Shown: positions 38,701 to 47,100 of the stretch, in pieces
Layout: each line of letters opens with the position of its first letter
Numbering within the stretch: position 1 is the first letter of the stretch
Assembly (NCBI RefSeq): GCF_037975245.1
Contig: NC_092583.1
Span: forward strand, 15,979,264 to 16,043,263
DNA length: 64,000 bases
Reading direction: 5' to 3'
DNA from: Apostichopus japonicus
Lineage: Eukaryota > Echinodermata > Holothuroidea > Aspidochirotida > Stichopodidae
Notes under the pieces: model-generated
Database searches by the model: none
The model's input: only the letters and a program-made list of their open reading frames with translations
What the model was told of the DNA's origin: nothing
Made by a program: the position numbers and the translations under genes

Positions 38701-41700
38701 CTGGGATTCTGCACTCTGTTTACGTCGCCACGTTTTCTTCGTTTCCAAAATCGTCGTGAATCGAAAGTCCGATATTAGGCGCTCTACGGGATCCCGAACA
38801 CTGAGGATGAATTTAATGTTACTGGCGAGTTCTCTCTTTATATCGCTAGGCGCCGACTTGGTCACAAAATATTTAGGAGTCTTCTCAAGTACCAGTTGGC
38901 CCTTTTTGGGAATACGCAGACGGGACTTGTACCATTGGACATCGTATTGGTCGTGCCTGTCGTAGTAGTGAACCTCATTGCCAGTCACGCACAGCTGGGG
39001 ATGAAATTCTAGGTAGAATTTAAGAGCATTTGTGCCAGTTTTCTTTGCTCCGATCATGATCACGTCAGGCAGTCTACTCTTTATCCCTTCCTCATGTAGG
39101 ATCTTCTTCACTACAGTTGCTGGAAGGGTTCCATTCAACCCTCTGGTCGATTGAGCACGTCGCAGCCTCTTCAACAGTAATTGTTTTATCGGTGGTAGTA
39201 AACGGCTGTCGATGGTTTTGCCGACAGCATTCCTGACAAATTCGTTCTCCTGCGGAGTCAGTGGGTTGTACCACACATACTGCATATGCAGATGCTTTTT
39301 TGCCTTCGTCCTCCTTCTTGGTTGAGGATGATGGTTTGAGAGTATCACCTGAAATATCACCACTACAGCTATTGTCAATAAAATCAAACCAAACAGCGGT
39401 TTGCGCCATTGCCTTGTCATTTGGGCAAGATTCATGTCCAGATTGTGAGTTGTTCGTTTCTTTTCTCCGTTGTTAAACTGTCTCCTCTCTCTCTCTCTGT
39501 GAAAGATGCGCATCAACTGCAGGGTAAACCGTGCATCTAAACTGGCATCAACAATCTTTGCAATTATCCTGACATAATTCCCTCTTCATGATTGGTGCTG
39601 TTGTACTGTATTGGTCAGGTTGCTGATAGATACATACACACCCCAATCTGCTTATTCATTACCATACATGTATATATATTTAGCGGAATAATTCCTGTAC
39701 TAGAAAGGTGGTACAATTGACTCTGTAACACCAAAATTTTTGCAATCAATATTTTGACCAGTTTCCCTAGATGAGGAATAAGTTGACACGTCGTCATTGA
39801 TTCTACTGAGTGCTTTGTTTATGCACTACTAAAGGACAGGTTCTGTAAAGTGTTATAGGCAATGCAATATTTCTTTGTTCAATTGTAATGGTGTAAAAAA
39901 CACCTGTTTTGTGATTTGCCTGTAACTAGATTTTAAACCAAAATATGTGAAATATTACTCATAATAGTTGGCACATAATTTAAGTATCAGATCTTCCTTA
40001 GTTTTCCATATAGGGACTTGGAGGTATTTTTATGTAAGATCTTGACTAACGATGCAAGGAAAATATACTGTCCAAAAGTCCTCCTGTTTTCTGGGAAGGC
40101 AGCTACTGTTGTTGTGTAGGAGCCTGGCTGTGAACAGGGAGTTGTAACAGTTCCCTGGTGCGAGCCAAATGTAGCCTAGTTAGTAAGGTCATTTTCATAT
40201 ATGCCATATAATGGAATATTCAACTAGACATACAGTGATGTAAAGAAGCTGTTTTTTTATTTCCTGCAGTGCTTGTTTGCCTGACTGTTTCAAGGCTATG
40301 GGTTTAATGTCCTTGTTTTATGCACCGGTTTACGTAAAAACCACAATAACAATTAGGGACATGTACATACATTCACCACCAACACCACAGGTTCCAGATA
40401 CAGTATGGCTTGGGGTGATGAAACCGTTAGTACTAGTGTTGGAACCGCTTTAACCACTGCTTTACCCTACTGAAAATAACAGTCTATTTATGTACACCAC
40501 TGACACGTATACTATACTATACCAATGCAATTCAGAAGTTTGAATAGTTTCAAGTCGATGAACCAAGAGTCCATTACTTTTTGAAATGTCTGATTTGCTC
40601 ATTTTGCATGTTATTCCAAAGGTTTCTTCCGATTATTTGAAATAAAATGAGTCTAAGAGGCTTTAATCGTCTGCTATTTTCACCCTTCCAGGAGGCCTTG
40701 CAAGAACTGAATGAATTGAAACAGATTACTCCTAATGAATCCATGATTTACTTCCTGATGGGCAAAGTAAGTATATGTATGTCCTAAACCATGGGACTCC
40801 CTGTGGGTAGCCATGGTTACAACAAGATGTCACAATGACCCTCCTTATGGCTAGGATGACCTCTAGTGAAAATTTAATAACAGTGCAAATATTTTGAAAT
40901 TGATTCTGTCAAATTTCATTTGTTGAAGGTTAGTCTGTGGTTGCCCCCAAAAAGTACCTCTCTTTAAGTTGCTGTGAAATTACCACACACAAGAAAAAGA
41001 GAGAAAAGAAAAACTGTTTGGCTTAAAAGTCTCACAGAGGGTTGATTTGGAGGGGAAGGTGTCTCTTCCCATGCAAATGCCCTCATGGTGGCAATAAGGG
41101 AGGTCAAAGGTGACTCTTGTATATTTGGGAGTTTTCTTAACTATGCACAACTGAGACAATAGGGTCAGTTTCTGAGTTGGAGCTTTTAAGTATTCAATCA
41201 GCCATTATGTAAATGGTTCTATCCAACTTTTCTCAAATAATTTTGTTCGATACCCCTTTACTTAAGTAGCAAGCATTTTGAAGACTGTATAACTGGCTGA
41301 AATCTAGGCACACGCTAGAACCATGCCGAGAAGAGAATCTGTATAACTGCATTGGGATTATCTGTGGATCAAAGAATATTTTACTTGGTATTGAAAATCA
41401 ACTTTTTGACTGTTACAAATCAAATCTCAGTTTGTGTAATAATTATGTTGTTTTAATATTTTCAGGTTTACAATAAGCTAGGCCAAACTCATTTGGCCCT
41501 TGCCAGTTTCTCATGGGCCCATGACTTGGACCCCAAAGGATCTATGAGTCCAGTGAAGGAAGCCCTGGATAAACACTACCTCCCAGACGATGACAATAGC
41601 TCCCAAGACCTCGATGAGGAGACTTATGAAGGCAAGTCGGAAGGCAAAAACTTAGGACAGGGGCACTTGCAGGAAGCCTAAGGATTGATTTGATCATGAA

Positions 41701-42322
41701 ATAAGGACTTAAAGCAACATGTGACATAAACCTTCATTTCTGTGTCAATACAAAATTCCACTGACATTGCAGTTACTAGTCAAAGTTTATATGCTATCAA
41801 AAAATGTAAAAATTCAGAAAATATCAAAATCATTACACTTGATGGTGTCTCAATAGACACAGCGATTGGTATGAGAAAGTTCATACAAATTTAAAAAAAA
41901 CAAAATTAGGTTGGGCATCTTTGTTTAGTGCAAGCTTATTGTGAACAGCATCCTTGAAAAACTTGGTAAAAGTAGGAATCAGCTAGAAAAAGCTGCTTTA
42001 AGGAGGGCAATTCAACAGTGTTATAGGAAGATGCTTTAAACTCAATGGCAAATTATCTTGTTGTAATAGATAATAGCAACCACAAGAAGCTGAAACTGTG
42101 TACACTGGTGGTAGAGGAGGGGGATGAAGGGGGGGGGAGTTCACAAATGGTGAATTCTTTGTGATCTGTGGCAAAAGTATGTATCAGTATCTCAACTTCT
42201 CATCTTATCTTCTCACAGCTGATGATGGGGCTTTGGGTATGAGTGATATATCCCCCACTGGTAGTCCTCGAGTCAGCCTCGACATGCAACTTCAAGCCAA
42301 CGAGAGCGATGGTAGCCTGTGA
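8755..42322 (+). CDS. CDC27: CDC27 (APC3), anaphase-promoting complex TPR subunit
   Basis: Complete gene, 846 aa. Coding exons: 8755-8778, 11646-11721, 12756-12903, 13968-14093, 15047-15144, 16297-16466, 17014-17222, 18162-18273, 19626-19750, 20397-20493, 21288-21516, 22589-22761, 23391-23543, 23999-24079, 24672-24799, 25369-25486, 25979-26107, 40692-40766, 41466-41631, 42219-42322. All phases agree. CDC27 is a TPR scaffold of the APC/C ubiquitin ligase and binds the C-terminal IR tails of co-activators. The start MVVYEPVQ plus ATIWQCLNHYDY matches the family N terminus. Residues ~10-157 are the N-terminal TPR/dimer region, ~160-470 a Ser/Pro-rich linker with the conserved block SFGILPLDTPSPGD, and ~472-812 the C-terminal TPR superhelix (WCAVGNCFS, YAYTLLGHEY, WYGIGMIYY). 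Length is close to human CDC27. All introns are GT-AG except the last (GC-AG). Intron 17 (14.6 kb) hosts two genes on the other strand. Convergent with NUB1. Confidence 0.96.
9513..9785. mobile_element. Short inverted-repeat element (MITE-like) in CDC27 intron 1
   Basis: The ends AGTATTGCGAAGTTCGGA (9513-9530) and TCCGAACTTCGCAATACT (9768-9785) are perfect 18-bp inverted repeats. The right side also carries a second, inner GGGTGTCCGAACTTTGC that pairs with the left arm. No coding region. The right end reads CAGTATTG outward-in, which resembles Tc1/mariner-type termini. No clear target duplication was seen. Confidence 0.55.
9825..9941. repeat. Two tandem copies of a 58-bp unit
   Basis: CATAGAGTGAC begins at 9825 and 9883, each followed by similar sequence ending in TTTCTTTCATTCT. 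It lies in CDC27 intron 1. Confidence 0.75.
18481..18690. repeat. Two tandem copies of a ~104-bp unit
   Basis: TCACCAGGTCAC starts at 18481 and 18585, and the copies share GAACTGTAAAATCTGTAGTT and following AT-rich sequence. It lies in the CDC27 intron after 18273. Confidence 0.8.
18858..19039 (+). mobile_element. Retroposon with U2-snRNA-derived head
   Basis: Flanked by exact 14-bp target duplications TATCATTTTACTGC (18844-18857 and 19040-19053). It begins CTTTTGGCTAAGATCATGTG and continues through TAGTATCTGTTC, which matches the 5' region of U2 snRNA including its branch-site-pairing GTAGTA with one mismatch. After 18889 the sequence no longer resembles U2 (no Sm site AUUUUUGG). It ends in TTAAAAAAAG before the second duplication. 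The poly(A)-like end plus duplications show L1-type retroposition. It could be a SINE of the snRNA-headed class or a one-off chimera. Confidence 0.8.
19701..20320 (+). repeat. Triplicated exon end and splice donor in CDC27
   Basis: Three tandem copies begin at 19701, 19931 and 20157 (periods 230 and 226 bp). The first contains the last 50 bases of the coding exon 19626-19750 and its donor. The others carry decayed exon sequence ending CCGTCCCATC, followed by intact GT donors (GTAAGG near 19981, GTGAGT near 20208). The later copies lack an obvious upstream acceptor and are probably not exons. Confidence 0.9.
20851..21108 (+). mobile_element. tRNA-derived SINE in a CDC27 intron
   Basis: The head contains a pol III A box (TAGCCTAGTGG, from about 20870) and B box (GGTTCGATTCC, about 20908), spaced as in a tRNA gene. 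It does not fold to a full tRNA and is followed by an unrelated ~150-bp body and an ATACATACATAC-type 3' tail. No coding function. Confidence 0.8.
21675..22465. repeat. AT-rich minisatellite in a CDC27 intron
   Basis: About six to seven degenerate copies of a ~110-130-bp unit containing GTATGTTTCTAGTAAGTATG, TTTGTTCTCGCTAATAAATA and TTTTTCTGGTAGAG. The array ends about 125 bp before the acceptor of the exon at 22589. Confidence 0.85.
24380..24585. repeat. Two tandem copies of a ~103-bp unit
   Basis: TCAAATAAGTGCATAAA begins near 24383 and 24486, followed in both copies by GTGTAAGTTTGTGATCAC. It lies in the CDC27 intron before exon 24672-24799. Confidence 0.8.
25074..25260. repeat. Two tandem copies of a ~90-bp unit
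   Basis: GCTGCTTGCAGT occurs at 25082 and 25171, and both units end GGTCACAATCTG. It lies in a CDC27 intron. Confidence 0.8.
26108..28919 (+). other. 5' part of CDC27 intron 17, no gene recognised
   Basis: Follows the donor GTAGGA at 26108. It contains a short TA tract near 26717, a G run near 26650, a T run near 28165 and a C run near 28460. No exon or RNA gene was recognised. Confidence 0.5.
28920..28925 (-). terminator. Poly(A) signal for the sulfotransferase-like gene
   Basis: AATAAA on the minus strand, about 170 nt beyond the stop at 29092. A plausible signal for the 3' end of that intronless gene. Confidence 0.5.
29092..30312 (-). CDS. Heparan sulfate 3-O-sulfotransferase-like protein, intronless (copy A)
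   Basis: 406 aa counted from the ATG at 30312. Predicted type II Golgi membrane protein: short cytosolic tail, membrane segment ~20-37, stem, then a sulfotransferase domain. PAPS 5'-phosphosulfate loop GAKKCGTNAL (151-160), catalytic Glu176 in YEVHYYD, EKTP at 206-209, and 3'-phosphate motif RDP...S (236-244). The C-terminal YRPKNEEFEQL...FPW matches the FxEPNxxFFEL...FDW end of the HS3ST family, which moves sulfate from PAPS to glucosamine 3-OH. It has five N-glycosylation sequons. It lacks the C-terminal cysteine pair usual in HS3ST (cysteines only at 20, 32, 155 and 171), so substrate is uncertain. It lies in CDC27 intron 17, opposite strand, with a paralogue 8 kb away. The single exon suggests a retroposed ancestor. 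Confidence 0.88.
   Translation of the reverse strand: MQIELAASPRQEMAVHRKNCIQLLVIASLALCNILLFSYRKHTIVRLKTSPDLLLVRETSPVTSTTTASRLNLHIERNHLLNESDALFLRKSIGARTELRLKRIARENIVRQLRDLQRNASFEGAIPVDISMEVMKREGYASRLPDVILIGAKKCGTNALKFYLEFHPQMCVTGYEVHYYDRYDKHNVSWYESRLAIPRKDQLLFEKTPRYFVTKSAPRNMKRELPRNIKFILLVRDPVKRLLSDFRFTAIMRTKRQWRMRQSAKLETERFTAEVTTNGSTAINSSSPFVYTGDYALHFKEWLKYFDRSQFLIIDNSDMKRNLLGTLQSVEQFVGLDPLYTREMFTADGLGVKVKARTMRSITTDDETFPHPVISDRIERMLRDYYRPKNEEFEQLVGVSFPWTLL
30313..30959. other. Upstream region of sulfotransferase copy A
   Basis: On the minus strand this is the 5' flank of the gene at 29092-30312. No TATA box or upstream exon was recognised. Overlapping open frames here show no homology. Confidence 0.4.
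30960..31790. repeat. Minisatellite of 15- and 23-bp units
   Basis: More than 40 repeats of AAGTCTGGGTGATGC with or without an extra CAAGTCTG segment, running for about 830 bp. It reads open on the minus strand as repeated Ser-Pro-Arg-Leu and Thr-Gln-Thr-Cys, but I regard that as a repeat artefact. It lies between the two nested sulfotransferase-like genes. Confidence 0.95.
31800..34849. other. CDC27 intron 17, no gene recognised
   Basis: AT-rich sequence with no long open frames and no recognised RNA gene. Confidence 0.5.
34850..34892 (+). other. AATAAA followed by a genomic A tract
   Basis: AATAAA (34850-34855) is followed 25 nt later by twelve A residues (34881-34892). This spacing looks like the 3' end of a reverse-transcribed mRNA or LINE tail inserted here, but no coding region upstream was recognised and no target duplication was found. 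It may equally be chance. Confidence 0.35.
34893..38166. other. CDC27 intron 17, no gene recognised
   Basis: AT-rich, with only short open frames lacking homology. Confidence 0.5.
38167..38172 (-). terminator. Poly(A) signal for sulfotransferase-like copy B
   Basis: AATAAA on the minus strand, about 112 nt past the stop at 38284. Confidence 0.5.
38284..39513 (-). CDS. Heparan sulfate 3-O-sulfotransferase-like protein, intronless (copy B)
   Basis: 409 aa counted from the ATG at 39513 (in-frame Met also at residues 27 and 32). Very basic N terminus, membrane segment ~39-58, stem, and a sulfotransferase domain with PAPS loop GAKKTGTNAL (155-164), Glu180 in NEVHYYD, EKTP (210-213), RDP...S (240-248) and C-terminal YRPKNLEFERL...FPW. 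It aligns with copy A throughout the catalytic part, with shared blocks such as ALKFYLEFHPQ and YALHFKEWLKYF, so the two are tandem paralogues. It has a single cysteine (175), so the disulfide typical of the HS3ST C-terminal region cannot form. Probably a Golgi glycosaminoglycan sulfotransferase; the exact acceptor is unknown. It lies in CDC27 intron 17, on the opposite strand. Confidence 0.88.
   Translation of the reverse strand: MRIFHRERERRQFNNGEKKRTTHNLDMNLAQMTRQWRKPLFGLILLTIAVVVIFQVILSNHHPQPRRRTKAKKHLHMQYVWYNPLTPQENEFVRNAVGKTIDSRLLPPIKQLLLKRLRRAQSTRGLNGTLPATVVKKILHEEGIKSRLPDVIMIGAKKTGTNALKFYLEFHPQLCVTGNEVHYYDRHDQYDVQWYKSRLRIPKKGQLVLEKTPKYFVTKSAPSDIKRELASNIKFILSVRDPVERLISDFRFTTILETKKTWRRKQSAESQAKLLISEIMTAESAINSSHPFVYTSDYALHFKEWLKYFKPGQFLIIENSEMKANVVETLHSVERFLGIDHLYTRDVFAADGMSVKVGKNNITAKNTKDPKLPYPAVSKEVNKVLRDYYRPKNLEFERLAGRSFPWSTL
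39514..40691. other. End of CDC27 intron 17
   Basis: Holds the 5' flank of sulfotransferase copy B and the acceptor (TTCCAG) of the exon at 40692. Nothing else was recognised. Confidence 0.45.
41632..42218 (+). promoter_or_regulatory. GC-AG intron, last intron of CDC27
   Basis: The donor reads GAAG/GCAAGT and the acceptor TCTCACAG/CT. Removing it joins ...ETYEA to DDGALGMSD and an ending ...ESDGSL, resembling the acidic tail of CDC27. If the intron is retained, the frame continues 16 codons (EGKSEGKN...) to a TAA at 41679-41681, giving an alternative C terminus. GC donors are a known minor class and often take part in alternative splicing. Confidence 0.8.
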
Positions 42323-44109
42323 GGATAGCAACATCTCCACCCTGGTCAAGAGAGGCCTAAAGCTGATCCCTGATGAACCCAGGAGGAGGGATAAGCTTAG
42401 CAAACCGAGAGAGGAAGTCCAAGTTTCGAGTAGGGCCATAAAATATTTGTTTCATTTTTTTACAATCAGGCACCAATCATGTCACACTGCCCTTGAAGAG
42501 AAAAATATGCCTACATGTGAGAGTAGTATTGCAGTTGTAATTCTTTTTTTTTTTAGGGGCTTTATGCCATAATGATGTAAGGTGCATATGTCACATTAAT
42601 GTCACTTGCCGTGAGGAGGCTGTAAGGAACAGTTCAACATAGTCCATTTCAATGTTTGGTATCTTTCTTTTGCCTTCGCAACATTACACACGTCGTCAGT
42701 ATTTAAATAACAAACAAAAGCTTCAACCGAATATCCATTATTTCCGATGTCTAAGAGTTTCAGATGATAACCAGCTGTGATGATAACCAGCTGTGATTGA
42801 TGCTATTGGAGCATATTGTATTTTGTTTATTGTAGATGGTATCTTCCCATGGAATGTTTCCTTCCTTCCCTCTTCAGTTTGGGTTTTTGTTGGGTAGCTC
42901 TGCCTTCCCTTTTTGCATTAGCAGTCAAATTTGGATCCTTTGGTTTGTATGGTACGTGAAAGCCTCTTGAACGTCAAGAAGAGCAGATTTGCGACCTGTT
43001 TATGATGAAGTTTCTGTCTTTAACAGCTATACAACTTAAAAGCATCTTCTCTAAAGACAATTTTTATAGTTGATCTTTGTCTTATTATGTGCTAAATATA
43101 AAACTTCATGCAAAATGGTGACACCTGATTTTGTATTTTAAAATGCAGAATCTTGGTCCTTTACAGACAGTGATATTTTTAGATTTTTGTTTTTAAATGC
43201 TGTCGACGGTACGTCAGGCATGAGATGTTCTGATGGATCGTAATTAAGGCTTAAAGTAACTGTCGATATTTAAAAGTCTCCGGAAATGTTTGTAGAACTA
43301 CTGTTTGCGTCGCAGTTCATGTCTCACAGCTCTTGAACATCCGATCTTTAGGAAGTGTAAAACCATTATTAACCTTTACCCTTGGTATTTTGTAATCCAC
43401 TGATGAAGTTACAAACACAATTGTACGAGTCTGTCATTTGTTCAAGCTACATCAATCATGACCCTGTAGATTTTACTTTTCAGACGATTTTCTAGTTTAC
43501 TTTTGGAACAAGGGGTCTATTCACCCGATTGATTTACTAAACCATTTTGTCAGTAAAGTTAGCATGTAAATATAACATATTTCGAACCCAAAATACTTGG
43601 ATACCTGGTAAATTAGCCATTAATATACTAAGGGTAATAGACAATTCACTCAACTACCCATAACTGTAAGTTTCCCCCATGAAGGGGTGTTGTCTGGCCT
43701 TTTCACTGATATTGCTATCAACAGGTTATGTTGATTATGTAGATATAATGAATTTGAGAGAGAGGAGGGAGGGGGGGTGGAGTAAATTTCCTTTTTAATT
43801 TTAATGTATAATTTACTTAAAAAGCTGATGATATAAATGTATTTGTAATCATTTGCACAAGTAAGATCAGAAAGATGAAATAAAACAAAATGATGAAATC
43901 TAGTAATTGTATTTTTGTCTTGTTGTAGTAGTATCACTACCCAGGGAGCATGTATAAAGTAGCTCGTTAATCGGGCAGATAATTAAGAAACTTGGGCCGG
44001 ACGGTTCAGGAGAAAACAAAGAGGACATTATATACTAGTCTGCCTCCTCCATTTGGTGTGAAAACCTTTCAAAGTTCCATTTTTCTGATGAGCACTACTA
44101 CTTCTTCTT
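42323..44109. other. Convergent intergenic region and 3' UTRs of CDC27 and NUB1
   Basis: The two genes face each other tail to tail across 1.8 kb. It probably holds both 3' UTRs. No further coding region was recognised. Confidence 0.6.
43879..43884 (+). terminator. Candidate CDC27 poly(A) signal
   Basis: AATAAA in GATGAAATAAAAC, about 1.55 kb past the CDC27 stop and about 225 bp short of the NUB1 stop. On the minus strand ATTAAA motifs lie near 43788-43799, so the two 3' UTRs may overlap. Confidence 0.4.
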
Positions 44110-47100
44110 TCACGTTTCTGTCGATGCAGAAGAGGCGAGCATTATTTTATATTCTTCCAGAAACTGTGTTTCATCCTCCAGGGTGAGATCCAAGTAATCT
44201 TCATCATGTTCTGGTATATCTGGAGCGAGCTCAGCCATCGCTTCTTCCTCGTCTTTTGAGAGTGAATCTTCTGCAGACGAAAGACAAAACCCACAATTAA
44301 ATATTGACGACAACATGTCCATGTAGATCTGCAGATTTTACTAACCCCCCCAAAATGCATTATTATACTACCAAGGCAAGTTTTCATAATTCATCTTAAT
44401 ATAGCCAAATGCTATACAACACTCACCACACCTACACCACACCTACACCTCTTGGCTGCACATTAAAATCCGTTTTACTGTGGGATACCACTTTTAGCCA
44501 GAGGCCACATAACATCGTCAGAAAAAACGCCGGAAATAGAAATTTTAACATGAGGGACTACCTGGTCTTGTAGAGGACATAGCAGCGAGAGATGAGGTCG
44601 ACGGTAAATGGCCGCCATGTTTAGCAAGTTCTTGGACTGCTTTCTGAATGTCTCCTTTCAACTTGAGTAGAGCATTTCTGGCAGCATGCACATCAAATCC
44701 CATCTCAGTGATCTGCAAAAATAAGTATAAATTTTCCACACTGGATTCATTTCTTCAGTAGCAGTTTTAGTATGCTTCTAAACTCAGGTGTGCACTGAGA
44801 TTAATGACACACCCTTGATGTCATATGGACCAAACCAACAACGGTTAGGGTCTTATCTCCTTTCACAAACAGATAATGTTATAAACCAAACCAAACATAT
44901 TTATAACTTCCGTTACCTTGTACTAATGGGTTCTTACTGACATAGCTTAGACGTCACTCACCTGTGCCAACATTTCATCTGTAATATTCCCTGTCCAATC
45001 TGGGCTTGGCTCATCGAAGGATATGTCTGGTACATCGTACCATTCAGGGTGGTTCTGGATGGCTTCCAGGGACAGCTGTAGATCGCTGTTGGTCTGTCTC
45101 AGAGCAGCCGCTGTGACACCACTTGGAAATCCCATGTCTAGTAACTGTTCATAGACGTCAACTTTAATCCTGAAAGAAATGATAAGAAGATCGTAAACTT
45201 AAAACCTGCTAACTCCAGCCTGAGGCGAAGGAAGAGTGAAAATGTGCTACATGATGGAACCATGACAACAATGTACATTTGGGGGGGGGGAGGGGGGGTT
45301 ATAGCACCCCGTAATAAATTAACCCCATAGGTAGAAACGTACAGTACAACCTAAACTGTTAGCCTATATTTCACCAATCAGATGGGAAGGCAGATGATAT
45401 TGACCTATCTTCTTCAAAACTGTACTAGAACTGTACTTGCTATATATGCTGTGCTACATATTTTATGAAATCACCACGGCTAACACCATTGTGTAATGTC
45501 GCCCTCTCTATCTCACTCACAATGTTCCCCTAGCAGATAGAGAGCTGTTTGAATGACACTTTCCACAACTACCTAAGAACCATTATTTCCTTCCCATCCA
45601 TCGAGTTTAACCAAACTTTGTTCACTGTGTAGGATCCATATTGAGGTCTAGACACTGGCTCAGAGATGAGTCTGGTTAAAACATTGAAGACGCGCCCCAA
45701 ACCGTGGGCGGCCATCTGAAAAAGTTAACTTCTGTTGCTTGCAAGTGACGTTTTGTTCGTGTCGCTGCAAAATGCAGACAGTAATGAAACGCGATACCTT
45801 GTTATCTTTAGCTGTACCTGAGATGTCCATCTCTGTATCATTTGTACACTGTGCTGTGGGTATTGACCGCAGCAATATGTACTGACTGTACACTAGTGCC
45901 TAATTACCGACGGTAGCAAGCTGGGTGTGTATTTTCTGGGATCGATGGTGGTGTCTAACACTTCTATTACACCTCATTCGAAACTAGGTCAGATTACCGG
46001 CATTAGACGTTTCTTTTTGCGAGAGTCCTCACACCCTTTAATATTTGGTACACAAATGGGGTTGTTTATATTTGAAGTTCCCATTGGCAGAGATAATTTG
46101 GACAGAAAAAAAATTCTTCAGACCGTAAAGATAAAATAAATCATAACGAGGCTTTAAATGAACTGACAGTTCTAAAAGAGTTGATACAGACAATTTCATC
46201 ACTTGGGCAGCAGTGTGGTTGTAAACTTCAAATGGGACTAGAAGAAGAGTGTTGCAGTGAAAACTGACATCTTTAAAACATGTTATTTCAGTCATTAGCA
46301 ATACAAACAAGAAACAGAAAACACACAAGTAGTTGTTGCTACTCACCATTCTCCATTTGCTGATTTTCCAAGCTTTTTTGCTATTTTTGATTTCCTTGCG
46401 TCTTCTTTCTCTTGCTTGGCTCGAGATTTCTTCCTCTCCTTCCTCTCACTGATCTTTGTTATTGCCTCAGAGACGCTTCCATTTGCTGACCTCAGTCCAA
46501 GTCTAGCCTCTGAAATGCTGTAACCCATAGCAACCAGCTGCATCAATTTTGTTTCATCAATTTGTATCAATTTCAGAATGTTTTCACTCTGCAATATTCA
46601 TAAAAAAAAAACATTGAGATTATTAAAAAGCTTAATTCTTGATGATTCAAGAAACCATGTTTAAAAGCTTGTGGAATCACTGCAGTTTACATATTTCATA
46701 AAGTTATTAACTTATTACTTATTAACTATAAACAATGAAAATAAGCACAATTTTAATAAAAATGAATATGTGCAAGCAATGAAAATTAAATAAATTGATG
46801 GGAAATATTCAACAAACCCTTTGTAATTTTTTTTTTTTAAAACAAAAAACATTAAACACAAAACAGAACAAACACACCTACTTTTTCTAATAATCGTCTG
46901 CACTCAAAAGAGTTTCCCTGATGAAAGTATAGTATTCCTTGAAGAAGATAAAGTTTGACATAAAGAGCCAAATCTTTCCCTTTATCTCCCTTTAAGGTCT
47001 GCAACCTCTCCATGTTTGGACCATGGGAACGTTTGAAAGACTCTTCACAAATTTTTAGCTTTTCTCCTTCAAGAAAGAAAAGGATATCAACTAAGTAGTA

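Noticed and set aside
39092..39409. Second gene inside sulfotransferase copy B
   Set aside because: It is an overlapping frame of the real coding sequence with no homology.
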